Origin: Corynespora cassiicola
Lineage: Eukaryota; Ascomycota; Dothideomycetes; Pleosporales; Corynesporascaceae
Assembly (NCBI GenBank): GCA_022059125.1
Contig: JAEUWY010000020.1
Span: forward strand, 2,604,001 to 2,668,000
Reading direction: 5' to 3'
Length of the DNA: 64,000 nucleotides
The notes beneath the pieces were generated by a model. It saw only the letters and a program-made list of their open reading frames with translations, searched no databases and was not told the DNA's origin. Positions within the stretch are counted from its first letter, which is position 1. Every line of letters starts with the position of its first letter. Below, piece by piece: positions 11,061 through 22,034 of the stretch. The position numbers and the translations under genes are program-made.

Positions 11061-12651
11061 CAGTCAATACTGGAGGTTTGCCACGCTGAAATGGTTTAGA
11101 TGGCATCGTATGACTGCGAAGGTCTTGATATTGGAACCCCTCAATCTAGCGGGGAAGCATACGCAAACCTCATGATACATCATGTACAAGGTGGTGCTCT
11201 GCGGCTTCAATGCGTTAGCCAAGCTGCTATACGTACTAGACAATAGTCTCTCGTACTTTCTATTTACAGCTATGTGGTCTAAAGACTGGCTTTGGTTGTA
11301 ATAGCGGAGTACTTCACGTTCCTAATATTGTGTAACAGAGAAAATGCAGTTCACCAATACGGATGGATGAAAGGTCTTTGCATACTATGGTCGTTGGCCG
11401 AAGTTAATACTAGCCCCCCCTCCCCCCCAAAGCTGGCAGGAGATGTTCTAGAGATAACAATCCGTCTGAAATTGCAGTACTAAATAAGTCTATAGTAGTA
11501 TTTTACATACAAATCGAATATCTCAGTACTGATGATTTCACTCCTGACATATCCCCTGCCGGTGGGGGCTCTAGGATTGGCTTCCGTTAACGACTACAGT
11601 AGATCTATAGGCATCGATCTATGTATTAACCTCTAAATGCTATAGTGCCGGAACTCGGGAATCTGCAACATCTTTCAGCCTGGATAAGACTTGTTATGCT
11701 TGCGCAAGCATGTACAAGAAGTGGTTAGGCAACGTTGCATTAGGAGATACAGCCACCCGACTGTAGCCTGCAATCCTACTGCAGCAGCTTTCTGCATGAT
11801 CCCTGGATCTATAGGATAAAATGCGGGTCTTTTTGCTAAGCAAATGCAGAAAAGACTACGCACTTAGCTTAGAGAATATCCTTGTAATTTTTAAAAGAAG
11901 AAATAGCTAACTCCAGGAGCGTCGGACTCCGAAAATAAATTAAATAACTAGCCTAAATCTATGGGATGAAATGCGGCTCTATCTGTTGAGTAAATGCGGA
12001 GACAATCACCACTTGGCTTAGAGAATATCATTGAAGATTTTGGAAGAAGGAATGGCCGACTGCATGAACGTCGGACTCCGAAGCTAGATCAGATGAGTAG
12101 CCTGGAGATCTACCCTGATGATCCCTTGGCGCGTAGGGCGGGTAGATGTTTCCGTACTGTCATCGACCAGGATTCGGGTATTCCCGCCCCATGTAATTTA
12201 CGCAGACAGGGGTAATTCAAATCTCTATTGGTTCGGACCCCCTGTTTGGATAAGAAACACCGAGAATACACGAATTCTGGTAGATGATAGTACTTAACTA
12301 TTCGTGCAGGGACGTCGCCGAGCTTCGGGGGCAACGACCGAATTACATTCACAGACGTCAAAGCCGCAGCTAGGCTTCTACTTGCATATGTTTGATCGCC
12401 GATCAAGCTCGGTTTCGATCTGACAACGGTTCAAAAAAACACTTGGCTTACTAATCGTAACAATCAAGTCGTATTATATCACAAATAGCTAAGTCTACAT
12501 TAATGTTTCGTTCAGACATGCTAAGAATGATCTCACAAGAGGAGGGGGTGGCACATGAAGTATTCGTCCATGGCCTTAGATTTTCTCCTTTCTGCCAGCC
12601 ACAATATCGAAGCTCCTCAGTGAGGGAAACTTGACCCATTACCCTGTCACC
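11061..12651. other. Intergenic region between the two P450 genes
   Basis: About 1.6 kb without a supported gene. It holds a run of C residues near 11413-11428 and a diverged tandem duplication of about 150 bp at 11802-12106. Short open frames on both strands are unlinked and lack recognisable domains. Confidence 0.5.
11802..12106. repeat. Diverged 150-bp tandem duplication with transition bias
   Basis: Unit 1 (from about 11802) and unit 2 (from about 11952) align at a constant 150-bp offset, for example ATAGGATAAAATGCGG versus ATGGGATGAAATGCGG. Shared blocks include TTAGAGAATATC and GTCGGACTCCGAA. Many differences are G-to-A or C-to-T with the A/T states in unit 1, such as TTTTAAAAGAAGAAATAGC versus TTTTGGAAGAAGGAATGGC. 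Confidence 0.75.
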
Positions 12652-14393
12652 ATGGCCCTCACGAATATCGACCTCCAGCGAGATGCCATTAGCATTGTAC
12701 TCGTCTGCTTCTCTGTTCTTGCTGTCGCCCACGCTATTGTGAGGCTGCTCCTGGTGGGCAGAAGGCCTGCTGGCCTGCCTCCGGGCCCGAGGACGCTGCC
12801 CCTCATTGGAAACCTCCATCTCATGCCCACACATAAGCCTTACAAAGTGTTCGCCGAGTGGGGAAAGAAATATGGTTCGATATACTCGATCATGGTGGGA
12901 TCTAGCCCGCTGATCCTCGTTCAATCGCACAAAATTGCAAAGGAACTGCTGGATAAGAGAGGGGCAATATATTCATCGCGTCCAGATATGTACATTCTCT
13001 CAGATCTTGCGAGTCGCAAGTTGCGACAAGTGGCCATGGTACGTGACGATGACCTATGCTCTACCAGGTCGACGGGATGCGAAGCAGCGAAGCTCATATC
13101 GTGCTGTAGAAGTACAACGCCACTTGGCGCCAGATCCACCGCATCAACCACAAAATTCTCAACGCGAAAGCCATCCAAGCGTATACACCCTATCAGCACC
13201 TCGAGATTAAGCAAACTCTAGTGGATCTTCTCGATAATCCGGCCGCGCATAAGCGCCACATCCAGCGCTACTCGAATGCTGTTACATGTCAGATGGTATA
13301 CGGCTTCCGCACAACGTCCTGGGAGGACCCGAAGCTTCAAAGCGTCGTGCAAATATTCTTCGAAGTGTGCGATCTTGCCGTGACAGTGCCTGCTCGCTTG
13401 ATGGACTGCTACCCCATTCTTCAAAAGATCCCCAAGCAATGGCTTGCTGTTTGCCGCAAGGCGATGGATCTTGATCAGCGATGCATCACGACGTTCCTTG
13501 GGCGATGGCTCGAAGGCAAACAGAAAGTGGAGAGGAACAATATCACACCGTGCTTCTGCGCTGGATTGGTACAAGCGCAGAAAGCTGAAGGTTTCTCGGA
13601 CGAGCTGGCAAGCTACATAGCTGGTGACATCGTGGAAGCAGGCAGTAGCACGACATCGGACGAGCTCTTCGGATTTCTCATGGCCATGTGTACGCACCCC
13701 GATGTTCAGCGCAGAGCCCATGAAGAGCTCGATTCTGTAATTGGCAAAGGCCGTCTGCCAACTCTCGACGACATGGACAAACTCCCGTACATTCGCGGGT
13801 GTGTTAAGGAAACACTGCGATGGATGCCGACTACTGCACTACTGGTTCCGCATTCACCGATCAAGGACGACATATATGAGGGAATGCTCATCCCTGCAAA
13901 CTCTGCGGTCGTCCTCAACGTCTGGGCCTTGAATATGGACCCCACTGCCTGGCCAGACCCACACCGATTTGATCCATTGCGCTTCCAACATGATTTGCGC
14001 TCTGAGCACGAAATCGCGACCACTGCCGAGCTTACCCATCCTCGACACAACTACATCTTTGGCGCAGGTCGGCGACTTTGTCAAGGCATGCATGTTGCGG
14101 AGCGAAGTCTGTTCCTCTCCATGGCCAGCATACTATGGGGCTTTGACATCGTCACCCCTGACCCCAGTAAGATTGACACTGAGGATTTGCGAGGTGGTCT
14201 GGCTGTGGTCCCAGCACCATTCGAGTGCAATATCACTCCGAGAGATTCGGAACGTGCAGAGGTGATGAGGAAGGAGTGGGCAGAGCAGCAAGAACAATTT
14301 TTGGATCCAGTGACGAAACAGTGGGTCAGGGTACCTGAAGGGTTGCCCTTGAGCACATATACCCCAGATTCGTCTTCAAAGGCGTTACGATAG
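12652..14393 (+). CDS. Cytochrome P450 (E-class group I, CYP64/O-methylsterigmatocystin-oxidoreductase-like), 556 aa
   Basis: Two exons, 12652-13038 and 13110-14393, join across a 71-bp intron so that RQVAM continues into KYNATWRQIHRINHKI. The start is the ATG at 12652 in the context CACCATGG. Features in order: a membrane anchor (about residues 13-36), the proline hinge GLPPGPRTLPLIGNLH, the I-helix AGSSTT at 306-311, and KETLRW with Glu363 and Arg366. A PERF-like DPHRFDPLRF block and the heme loop FGAGRRLCQG with Cys453 follow. The C terminus is unusually extended past the heme loop (about 100 residues). With one intron against six in its neighbour it is not a recent duplicate of that P450. 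Substrate unknown; co-location with another P450 and a methyltransferase suggests specialised metabolism. Confidence 0.93.
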
Positions 14394-15432
14394 TAGCCCC
14401 CAGATGTCTACCAAAGCATCTGGAAAGCGGTGGAAACAGTATAGGTGTTCTAAAGTGAGAGACAGCATACTGGTCACTCATTCTATCATTTGATAACGTG
14501 AGCGGCAAGCGAACGACGCACTTTACGCACCATCTTGGCTTTGCACCTAAATAACATAACACCACAACAAGCTAACAAAGTAAAAAGGGGTCTAGTTTAA
14601 CCTTCTATATCCACTCTATCTTTCTTGCACGTACGTTTGTTGTGTCCTGCCTTATTACATGTTTTACAGTGTTGAACAGATTTACTATTACTAATTTGGC
14701 GCCTTTTTTTTACTCTTCTCTACCACAGCGACAGCATTAGCATCTCCTCAATTTACTAATTTCTTTGCCTCTGCTTGCAAAAAAGTGCTGCCCTTCTAAA
14801 TTCTTTTTTCCTAAAAAACTATAGGGTTTTTTAGAGCTTTACTAAGCTAAAACTAAATCGAAAGAGCTATGGGAGTCCCTTTTTCTCGGCTGTGCTGGAC
14901 CAGGACTAAACAGTAAATACCAAAAAGAAAAGATGATGCTGGTCAGACATAGAACAGCTGAGAAAAAGGGACTCCCGTAGTTCCTTCGATTCGTCTTCGA
15001 TAAACTTATCCTCTGTCCCTTTATCTTCAATGTCTCTCTCTAAGGCTTATAATCTTTATATCTAATGCTCGGGATCAATACATTTGGAACACTTTTTCTT
15101 TTGATTTATCACATTTGTGAAGATTTATCACGAGCAGAACCTCAGCAAGTATTTTGTTGTCGCGTTTTTCGGCTAAGCGGTTTTCGTACTTCAGATCCAC
15201 ATCGCTGCAGCCAAGACACTTTCCTCCAATGACACCTAGGACAGATGATTGCCGAGGGCCAGAGACCGCTTGTGGCTGATGTCTGGAATACAGCTGAGAA
15301 AATTTGACATTTCGCCCACTGCCATCGATGTATTCCCAACCCAAGTGGGAACGGATTCTACATGAATCAAATCACGCCATACTACTTTGAATCGAAGTTG
15401 ATCGTTACTTTGAATTTCTGCTTTGGATTGCC
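14394..15432. other. Intergenic region with a foldback element
   Basis: About 1 kb between the second P450 and the HET gene. The middle (14580-15060) is AT-rich and contains the inverted repeat at 14856-14991. No supported gene is seen. Confidence 0.5.
14856..14991. repeat. Foldback (inverted repeat) of about 38-bp arms
   Basis: Arm 14856-14893 contains GGGAGTCCCTTTTTCTC, and arm 14954-14991 contains its reverse complement GAGAAAAAGGGACTCCC. The arms match at about 34 of 38 positions and the differences are transitions. The loop is about 60 nt. It resembles the remains of a small TIR element rather than a gene-associated hairpin. Confidence 0.7.
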
Positions 15433-17088
15433 ATGCGCCTCATCAACACAAGTACGCAAGAGCTTGTCTCTTTTCCTTCACACTCCCCACCACCCTATGC
15501 GATCCTGTCACATAGATGGGGCGATAGCGAGATCATCTTCGAGGATTTCGTGGAAGGCAAGCTATCCCACAGCGGGAAACGTAAACTTGAATCGTATCAA
15601 AAGCTACAAGGAACCTGTCGCGAGGCAGTCGGGGAAGGCCTCCAATGGTGCTGGATTGATAACTGCTGCATCGATAAAAGGCACAGCGCTGAGCTTCAGG
15701 AGTCCATAAACTCGATGTTCAATTGGTACAAAGCGGCAGCAATGTGCTATGTGCACCTAGATGTTCAATTCGGTGGATCCGTGTACGACACTCTCAAATC
15801 TTCAAGCTGGATTACAAGGGGCTGGACGCTTCAAGAGCTGCTTGCACCCGAGAGACTACACATCTTCGACAACAGCTGGTCTCATATAGGCTGTAAATCT
15901 GAGTTGATGGAACCTCTATCCGAAGCTTCTGGAATTCCCGCCGAGGCGTTGGCCGACAACAGAAATATCCAGAACTACTCCATTGCTCAACGAATGTCAT
16001 GGGCCTCTTTGCGAGAGACATATATCCCAGAAGATATTGCATACTGTCTTCTAGGTATATTTGATGTCTACATGCCAATGCTTTATGGGGAAGGTCGCCT
16101 ATGTGCTTTCCACAGGCTCCAAGAGGAAATAATCAAGAAATCCAACGACCCGACCATATTCATCTGGCGTCATACCGATCCTGAGAAACCTATTCATAGC
16201 ATCCTTGCCGACGAGCCATCCTTCTTCCTTGACTCTCATGACGTCATCATTGATGACTCACCATATTCTGTCGACACTTACCCTTTTTCCATGACAAATA
16301 TCGGCCTGAAAATCAAGGCAAGCATACTCGAAATTCCGTTGTTTGATTTTCCATCGGAAATCGTCAACGAGCCGTACATCGTACTATTCCGGTGCAATTT
16401 CAAAAAGAAGCAATCATTTCGAGAGAGAATTGGTATAATTGTTGAGACAGTACAAGAGTTTGGAGAAAATGTGTTTGCAAGGACACATACAGGACAGCTA
16501 GTCCGCTCCCAACATAATCCCGAGACGCCTGTAAAAATATTCATTTCTTCCGAGAAAAGGTTTCCAGATAGGTATTATCAGCTTAAGCCAGTTACCACGG
16601 GTCCAGAAAAGGTGGTATTACTGGACCTTGAAATTCCTATCGATGATTCGACAGGCGATAGCATTTTCTCTCAGATTAAAAATGATAACCCAGCATGGGA
16701 AGAGCGAGAACTTTATATCTCTGACGAAAGAATTCCTGGTGAATGGAATCCTCTAGGCTGGACAAAAACAATCTATCCCAAAGGAGAAAATTTTGATAGA
16801 CCCAATATCATGGTATTTCAATCGCAAGAAAGGATATTTGGTGTTTGTATAGAGATCAATAAAGACAATAACGGAAGATTCTGGTTCTTGGAAGAAAAAG
16901 AAATCAATCACATCCAGCTAAAGGAGATGGGTCCCTTTAAACTCACTGAAAAGTTTATTGAAAACGGAGATGAGATTGGCTTTCCTTATTATCAAGAAGG
17001 TATTGGAATTAGTGTCACACGCGGCCCCCCAACTAAACAGGGATATGCTATGGGTTTTATCCGCGCACGAGAGCAAAATCAGATTTGA
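15433..17088 (+). CDS. HET-domain (heterokaryon incompatibility) protein, 551 aa
   Basis: A single exon encodes an N-terminal HET domain with all three blocks: YAILSHRWG at 22-30, WCWIDNCCIDK at 72-82 followed by LQESINSMFNWYKAA, and RGWTLQELLAPE at 129-140. The usual companion segment follows (RMSWASLRETYIPEDIAYCLLGIFDVYMPMLYGEG, about 190-225), then a 300-residue C-terminal part with no domain I recognise. HET proteins trigger cell death when incompatible fungal strains fuse, often downstream of NLR-type sensors; the HET domain is a TIR-like fold. There is no NACHT, WD40 or ankyrin part here, so this is a stand-alone effector-type HET protein. An ATG at 15362 is in a different frame, so 15433 is the start. 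Confidence 0.93.
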   Translation: MRLINTSTQELVSFPSHSPPPYAILSHRWGDSEIIFEDFVEGKLSHSGKRKLESYQKLQGTCREAVGEGLQWCWIDNCCIDKRHSAELQESINSMFNWYKAAAMCYVHLDVQFGGSVYDTLKSSSWITRGWTLQELLAPERLHIFDNSWSHIGCKSELMEPLSEASGIPAEALADNRNIQNYSIAQRMSWASLRETYIPEDIAYCLLGIFDVYMPMLYGEGRLCAFHRLQEEIIKKSNDPTIFIWRHTDPEKPIHSILADEPSFFLDSHDVIIDDSPYSVDTYPFSMTNIGLKIKASILEIPLFDFPSEIVNEPYIVLFRCNFKKKQSFRERIGIIVETVQEFGENVFARTHTGQLVRSQHNPETPVKIFISSEKRFPDRYYQLKPVTTGPEKVVLLDLEIPIDDSTGDSIFSQIKNDNPAWEERELYISDERIPGEWNPLGWTKTIYPKGENFDRPNIMVFQSQERIFGVCIEINKDNNGRFWFLEEKEINHIQLKEMGPFKLTEKFIENGDEIGFPYYQEGIGISVTRGPPTKQGYAMGFIRAREQNQI

Positions 17089-17824
17089 GACGGTAGAAGC
17101 TTTAGACAAGAGCAATGGTTGTACTCCGCTAAAAATGGGAGCAAACACTATTAAAGTCAGTTTATAGAGTCCCGAAATAGAAAGAGCTGTCTAGAGTATA
17201 TAGCTAAATAGTTGCGATAGCTAGAAGATGTTCGGTTACTAAGCAATTTATTCATCACATCTCCACCGCACTTGCCCATTTGATGAGCAGCTCTCCAAGG
17301 CTTCTTCCCAACAGTGACTCGCAGAACTCTTCTCACTGAAGACTCTATATCCTCCACGTGAATGCTGACCTTGAAAGAGTAGCATTTATTTCATCTGAAG
17401 GACAAAATTCAATCAAATCAGCGCTGATCTCAGGGGGAACAATATCGCCATAAAGCCAGGCTGGTCTACTGTCTTGCACGTGACTTTTACATGACCCCAA
17501 TATGCCCAGGGCACTTTCTAATCAAGCAAAGACTCGATGTGACACATCACATCTCTTCTGGAAAAGATATCCAACATGAAACGAAAGTCAATTCACAGTG
17601 ATCCAACTCCACCCCAAAACACTTGTTCTCACAACCACAATCCAGACAGAACCTTCAAACATTAAATCCATTTCATTAACCCATCCTCCTGGGCAGCTCC
17701 AACTAAATCATCAGCCCTAAAGCCAGCTAGAAACCCCACTCTCTCCAATATCTAGCTCCCCCTCAATCACATCTCGGCGCCAAGACAAGAAAGGCGGAAA
17801 TAAAAAGACACTCCCACCAGCATC
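17089..17824. other. Convergent intergenic region
   Basis: This is the 3' flank between the HET gene (+) and the peptide transporter gene (-). I see no gene; a 66-codon minus-strand frame at 17157-17357 has no recognisable content. Confidence 0.5.
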
Positions 17825-19932
17825 CTAACCCGTCTTCTCGCTCTCACCCCTCTGATGCGTACCGATCAACCTCCCCTCCAAGTCCCTAGCCTGTGCCTCA
17901 CTCCCCAAATGCCCGGTAGGCAACAAATTGAGTCTATCCTCATCCTTGTCCATCCTGCGATACGCAATAAAAAACGCGACGCCCGTGACGAAGCTAATGA
18001 TGGCGACGGAGCCATAGTTCCACACGAGGTGCGGGTCCGCGGTCAGGGGGGTGAAGGCCTGGGCGAGGGCGGCGGAAAAGGCGGATGTGAAGAGCTGCAC
18101 TGACTGCACGAGGGAGCGCATGTTCTTGGGGGCTTTTGTGTAGGCGTACTCGAGGGTGGTGACGGAGGCGAAGATCTCCGAGATGGCGATTAGGACGTAG
18201 ACGCCCGTGACGGCCCATACGTTGATTGGGGACTTGTAGTCGGGGTCGGAGGTTTCGTAGTAGCCTGATGTTTTGTAACTAGGATGAGGGTTGGAGGTTA
18301 GCTCGGTTCGGATACTTTTTGATTCGTTGGGGAGGCTTCTTTTTTGTGGGGATGGAGTGGGGGCGGGCTTACACATAGTACTGGAGTACGGCAGCCCAGA
18401 TCATGGCGAAAGAGCCGAAGATGAAACCTGCGGTGATCTTCTTGATGGGGGTAAATCGAATGCCAGCCTTGCGGAAGGCGGGATAGACGAGTATGTCCAT
18501 GACTACAGGTTGTGTTAGCAGTGGCATTGGGCCATGCAGCGCAAAACTTACTGGGTACGATGATGATGATGGCAATCGGATCCATGTTGGAGAGCAAGTC
18601 ATTGGGTATGCCGTGCAGGGCCATGGTAGTGCACATCTGGGTCAAATTCGAGTCCATCTGCCTATAGGCGAGCCAGAAGACGGGGATCCAGAAGAACACG
18701 CCACATGCACCGAAGCCACGAGCGACTTCGTCAACCCAAGCATCGTCGAAACGATACCAGGAAGGCTTGTTAGCGCCCAGGTAAGATGGCTTGACCTTGT
18801 CCCACATGTTGCCGGAATTCCAGTTCTTCCAGGTGGTGACGGGATTCACAGAGAGGCCATTACCGAGAGCCTTGAAGAGCAGCTTGAATGCCGGGCCCAT
18901 GACGTTTCCACTCGGGGGGCGCAAGATGTAGAATTTCTTGCAGATGAGCAGAACGGGGATGGCAAAGATGAAGAAGGCAGTCGGGATCAGATAGGCGAGC
19001 CAGAAGCCCACGTAGCGTTCGGCGTAGACCATTCCAAGCTGGCCAGCCAAGGCACCAAGGTTGATGAATAGGTAGAACCAGTTGTAGATTCGCGTAGTTG
19101 TGACGGCAGGATCGACAATGACACGTTCACCGTTCCTATCCTCGATGCGCATGCGCTCCTGGGGAACCTGCTCGACGATGAGGGGCGAAATATTTGGTTT
19201 GAAAGTGCCTGTTCCGAGACCCATGACGAGCAATCCAACGACGAAGGCCCCCAGCGCACTGTGGGGGTTATCCAACACGGAAGGCGCAGAGGAGGCTATG
19301 AGGATAACGTGACCAATCTCTGCAACGAGAACCGAGTAGAGGATGGTCTTGTAGCGACCGAGGTAGGTATCGGCAATCCATGCCCCCAGTAGCGGGCAGC
19401 AGTAGACCCAAAAGGCGTTGAAGGTAGTCAGACTGAAGGCGACCTGCTTGCCCAGGCCCAGAGCGCCAGGCTGAGCATCTTCGTCATGAGGGTTCAGGGC
19501 AGCACCGGTGGGTGTGGGCCTGGGCTTGGCGATGAAGTTGGAGTAGACAGCCGTGGTTCCATAGTAAGACATGCGCTCGACTAGCTCGACGAAGGCGATG
19601 GTGTAAATCTTCCAGGGAATAGCGGCGGGGACTCGGCGCAGGGTCCTGAGCTCCTCGTCGGTTGGAAAGTCCTCCGAGTCGCTAAGGTAGCTGTCCTGCA
19701 TTGTGGCCTTTCCCTCATTGTGCAGGTAGGGCGGAAGGGTGGCAGTGTGCTGCTCAGGATGCTTGCGCTCCGGGTCGCCAGAGCGGTCCACGAGGGCGGG
19801 GTCCAAGCTCGTGGCTTGCTGCGGGGTGGGTTAGCACGTGTTTGGGCTGGGGGCTGAATGTGGGGTTGGGGGAATGAAGGCTGGGACTGGGGCTTCACGT
19901 ACCACGGTGTCGTCGTCTCCAACAGGTGCCAT
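17825..19932 (-). CDS. ptr2: Proton-coupled oligopeptide transporter (POT/PTR2 family), 626 aa
   Basis: Four exons join in frame: 19903-19932 (10 codons), 18552-19818, 18373-18502 and 17825-18278. The protein has a polar N terminus of about 75 residues and then the 12-helix MFS fold. The proton-coupling ExxER motif appears as ELVERMSYY (Glu88, Glu91, Arg92). The PTR2 signature FYLFINLGALAGQ lies at about 258-270, GTGTFKPNISPL at 212-223, and a late helix reads EIFASVTTLEYAYTKAP with the conserved glutamate. These features place it among fungal di/tripeptide importers of the plasma membrane. The start is set by the tiny first exon, whose ATG (CCATGG) splices in frame to the second exon; without it the long frame has no good ATG upstream of the conserved region. 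Substrate range is inferred from the family. Confidence 0.92.
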
Positions 19933-21733
19933 GGTAGACGCAGGCGTGTGGACTGAGCGTTGTGGTCGCAGGGAGAAGTTGGGGTGAGGGAGGAGGAGGA
20001 GGAGGAGGAGGAGAGACCCAGAGGTGAAGGGCCGGGATGCATATGAAGGGTAGGCGGGCGCACAGCACCCCAGATCACGCCTTCACCGTCGTGCCAGACC
20101 GGAGAGCTCGCCGGCCGGGGCAGTCCAAAAGGGAAGGAGGGCGTTACACCAGCAGATAACCGCCTGTGTCTAGGTTTTATCCGGCAGGTGTGTTATCTTT
20201 CGGCCGCCGTCCTGCCACTGCGAGTAATTCACCAGCGCCATATTGCTCGACGGGTGGGCGCCGTCGCCTGGTTGGGGCGTCTGATGCCGAGGCGGGGGCG
20301 GGGGACAAGCCTGGACAAGCCTCGACAAGACGCGCCGTGGGCCCTGGGTCGAGCTTCGACGAGCTGCGACGGAAAGACGGCGGCGGAGGTCCAGAGTCGA
20401 CGAGGCAATCGGCCGGGGCGGGCTCGGTGGCATGCAGATTGCCTTTTCCATGGCCTGCTCAGAGGTTGCATCCCAGGCGTGCCCCAGGACGCACAATTCA
20501 TTTCAGGTGAAGCACATCCCTTCGGCCATGCCGCGTCTTGGCGCCGACCAAGGAATTGGCCAGAAGGCTTGCCGCTGGCCTCACCAAGTCGTAGCGTACG
20601 GCTGGCAACCCGCTACTGGAACCACTGCCCTGGGTCGGAACGCAGCCAACTCGTCGACGGGGCACAGCGTCGTTTGGCTTGCCTTCCTGTGGCTGCCGTT
20701 GCATGTTGGCGTTTTCTGACGCAAGCACCGCATTCACTGCGCCGCGTGATGGCCTGCAGTCCCACTGAGGAAGCTCCATGGCCTTCTCCCATGCAGGGAT
20801 ATCTATTTGGCCGAGCCCGCCGACTGAACTGGAGAAGAAGCGTTTGATTGCATTTAACCGAAGCTATCCGCCCGCCATATCGTGCGTTGCAGAGTTCCGC
20901 CGACCGTGCGCCTGGGGCACAAACAGTGGAGCAGTGTCGGTGCATCACGGTGAGGCATTCCCACACGTATATGAGAAAGGCTTGAGACGGTTGTAGTGGT
21001 GTCGCATAAGAATCTGACAGGGACGAGACATTGGAGAAAGGCTATTTGTTGCGTGCCTTGGGAGGTACGAAGGTAACGTCGGCCTTCACCCTGCCACTAG
21101 ACCTAAAGCGGGCAAAGGCGTACCCGTCGGCCAATCACGTCTTGACCCCGCACTCCCTTGGGGCTCGCCGTCATGCCTCAACTTCCCAACCTCGACCCTC
21201 CCTTATCTCGACCATTCCCCCTGCCCAACCACGTGCATCTCGTCATTGACATACCTGCACGAGCTTACCATGCGTCATTGGCCGTCTGGAAAACCACCCA
21301 AGGCTGACACCGCTTTGGATCATGGCCATGTGAGACACACCACTCTATCTGTCTCTACGTCGAGCCTTGTGCCAACTGATAACGCCCCACGTGAACTGTA
21401 CCTCACTGGCACATGAGGTAATCACGCGGCTTCTAGTCCGTATCCTGCCACCTACATCTTTATAATCCATCGGTTTGGTCTTTCTTTCTTTGCACAGTCC
21501 TCTCGAAATCAAAAGCTGGAGGCTCGCAGAAAATCACTCGCATACAAGACATTCACTCATCTGGATTTGCTACACGCGAAGCACTTCCAAAAGCCATGTC
21601 ATTGAATCATCCGTCTACTCAATTCCAGCTACTAGGCACGCTTTCTATCCCTTAGTCAACTTCATCATTCTCGTATCAATCAAGGCGTAGACCGCCTGGT
21701 AATATATACCTCTGACCAGTAGAAGCCATCCAT
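19933..21733. other. Long GC-rich intergenic region upstream of the peptide transporter
   Basis: About 1.8 kb with no gene I can support. It begins with a (GGA)n tract at about 19986-20014 in the transporter 5' region. From 20160 to 21240 it is GC-rich and long open frames overlap on both strands, as expected by chance at that composition. None has a domain, signal peptide or matching splice sites. Confidence 0.5.
19986..20014. repeat. (GGA)n microsatellite
   Basis: A run of GGA/GAG trinucleotides lies about 60 bp upstream of the peptide transporter start codon. Confidence 0.8.
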
Positions 21734-22034
21734 CTAGCAAGGGCCGCCCTCAGCCTCTGGAGGGCAGTAGCAGTATCCCGTATCTAGGTCGCACCCTCCG
21801 CAGCGTTGCGTGAAGCAGTCCGAGTCTTGGATGCAAATCCGATCCGTGCATGAAGCTTGTCGTCCAAACATGTTCTTTTGTGAAGAAATGGGCTTAGTCT
21901 TCACATGGCGACAATCTTTTTGGGGTTTCCTTTTTGGAACTTACTGCGCTATGGCCATTGCTGGATTCGATTGGTAGGGCGGTGACGAGAGGGAGTAGGA
22001 GGACGAATGTTGCGAGGACGCTTGGTGCCTTCAT
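21734..22034 (-). CDS. Small secreted cysteine-rich protein, 84 aa, 8 Cys
   Basis: Two exons, 21945-22034 and 21734-21898, join across a 46-bp GTAAGT...AAG intron. The start at 22034 is chosen because MKAPSVLATFVLLLPLVTA is a textbook signal peptide. The mature protein should be about 65 residues. It holds eight cysteines, at residues 47, 52, 58, 63, 66, 73, 75 and 84, including a CxC pair and the motif QRCGGCD. The segment before the first cysteine (FGRQ) could be a processing site. This size and cysteine content are typical of secreted effector-like or antimicrobial proteins of plant-associated fungi, but I recognise no family. Both exons are needed: the unspliced frame stops soon after exon 1. 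The gene stands alone between long non-coding stretches. Confidence 0.8.

Noticed and set aside
9159..14393. The two P450 genes as a tandem duplicate pair
   Set aside because: They differ in intron number (six versus one), heme-loop sequence and membrane-anchor region, so they belong to different P450 families.
20166..20966. Several long overlapping frames (up to 219 codons) on both strands
   Set aside because: GC-rich DNA has few stop codons. The products are low-complexity Arg/Pro/Ala-rich and no family or splice structure is visible.
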